Positions 63,695-64,000 of a stretch of DNA of 64,000 bases are shown one piece after another; position 1 is the stretch's first letter, and every line of letters begins with the position of its first letter. The notes under the pieces are model-generated. The model did no database searches. It was not told the origin of the DNA and saw only the letters and a program-made list of their open reading frames with translations. Where the stretch lies: NCBI RefSeq assembly GCF_004005495.1, contig NZ_RZYA01000005.1, forward strand, positions 1 through 64,000, read 5' to 3'. The DNA is from Streptomyces antnestii. GTDB lineage: Bacteria; Actinomycetota; Actinomycetes; Streptomycetales; Streptomycetaceae. Made by a program: the position numbers and the translations under genes.

Positions 63695-64000
63695 ATGTCT
63701 TCGAACACACTCGCAAAGGCCGCGCCTTCCGCGGCCGGCCCACCCGCCACCACCACCGGTGAGACACAGCCCCGCATCGTCCGCCGGCCCCGCACCGGCC
63801 AGTGGCTCGCCGCAGCCGTCGTTCTCGCACTCCTCGCGATCGCCGCCAACTCGGTGATCCGCAACAAGGCCTTCCAATGGGACGTCGTCGCCGACTACTT
63901 CACGTCGGCGTCCATCCTGCGCGGACTCGGTCTCACCCTCTGGCTGACCGCCCTCGTCATGGCGCTCGGCTTCGCCCTCGGCACCCTGCTCGCCGTCATG
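63695..64000 (+). CDS. Amino acid ABC transporter permease, HisM type (partial)
   Basis: The 102 codons run open to the window end. The product begins MSSNTLAKAAPSAAGPPATT, then a hydrophobic span (WLAAAVVLALLAIAANSVI) and WDVVADYFTSASILRGLGLTLWLTALVMALG. The ILRGLGLTLWLT segment is the start of the HisM/GlnP permease core. GGAG lies 7 bases before ATG 63695. It is the permease partner of the divergent substrate-binding lipoprotein. Confidence 0.9.
   Translation, partial: MSSNTLAKAAPSAAGPPATTTGETQPRIVRRPRTGQWLAAAVVLALLAIAANSVIRNKAFQWDVVADYFTSASILRGLGLTLWLTALVMALGFALGTLLAVM

Overview
The window is a piece of a Streptomyces chromosome (or that of a very close relative). The reasons are the roughly 70% or higher GC content, the GC-rich third codon positions, frequent GTG and TTG starts, many ATGA/GTGA gene overlaps, and a gene order I recognise from actinomycetes. 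The order TPR protein - HAD phosphatase - small protein - tlyA - nadK - recN - pyrG - Nudix - parA - scpA - scpB - rluB - cmk - der matches, with insertions, the conserved block around Rv1691-Rv1713 of Mycobacterium tuberculosis (recalled synteny, not searched). SteA/MctB and xerD, which sit in that block in mycobacteria, are not seen here.

Layout. 1-405: end of an rRNA operon (23S 3' end, 5S, strong terminator). 475-5085: a repeat-rich RGG/TPR protein, a DUF1015 protein and a HAD-IIA phosphatase. 5284-8322: an iron-box-controlled siderophore importer. 8306-16341: SCP2-like protein, small protein, tlyA, nadK, an FtsX-type permease, recN and two glycosyltransferase-type genes, the first carrying a 170-bp tandem duplication. 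16375-21404: a PucR regulator divergent from an amino-acid/amine permease and a Tat-exported flavin amine oxidase. 21423-31223: GH15 enzyme, pyrG, Nudix hydrolase, STAND/TPR protein, alanine dehydrogenase, parA. 31208-35070: a ribbon-helix-helix-like protein, scpA, scpB and rluB. 35104-37595: an NrtR-type Nudix regulator behind a 22-bp-arm palindrome, a DraG-type ADP-ribosylhydrolase and an RlaP-type nucleotidyltransferase. 37765-42305: aroH-tyrA-cmk-plsC-der. 42319-42534: a MITE-like palindromic element. 42531-50908: small Streptomyces-type proteins, an Rpf/LysM protein and a branched-chain-amino-acid-type ABC system in which LivH, LivM and LivG are fused and LivH carries an apparent frameshift. 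51072-64000: glycosyltransferase pair, a lone ctaD, small I78-like inhibitor, PAP2 phosphatase, PIG-V-like membrane enzyme, DHA2 exporter, SepF-like protein, cysteine-rich DUF5685 protein, and the start of a polar amino-acid ABC transporter that runs off the window.

How it works together. Most of the window is core: ribosome maturation (TlyA, RluB, Der), nucleotide supply (PyrG, Cmk), NAD(P) and ADP-ribose metabolism (NadK, two Nudix proteins, DraG), chromosome dynamics (ParA, ScpAB, RecN), aromatic amino acids (AroH, TyrA) and cell division (SepF-like). Accessory interest lies in the NrtR-DraG-RlaP locus, the ParA/RHH/ScpAB array, two RNA-linked proteins with RGG-rich disordered tails, two P-loop proteins whose Walker A lysine is arginine, three loci where a gene's 3' end is duplicated just downstream, and the palindromic element flanked by TA inside CTAG. 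No CRISPR array, phage, complete insertion sequence or tRNA gene was found.
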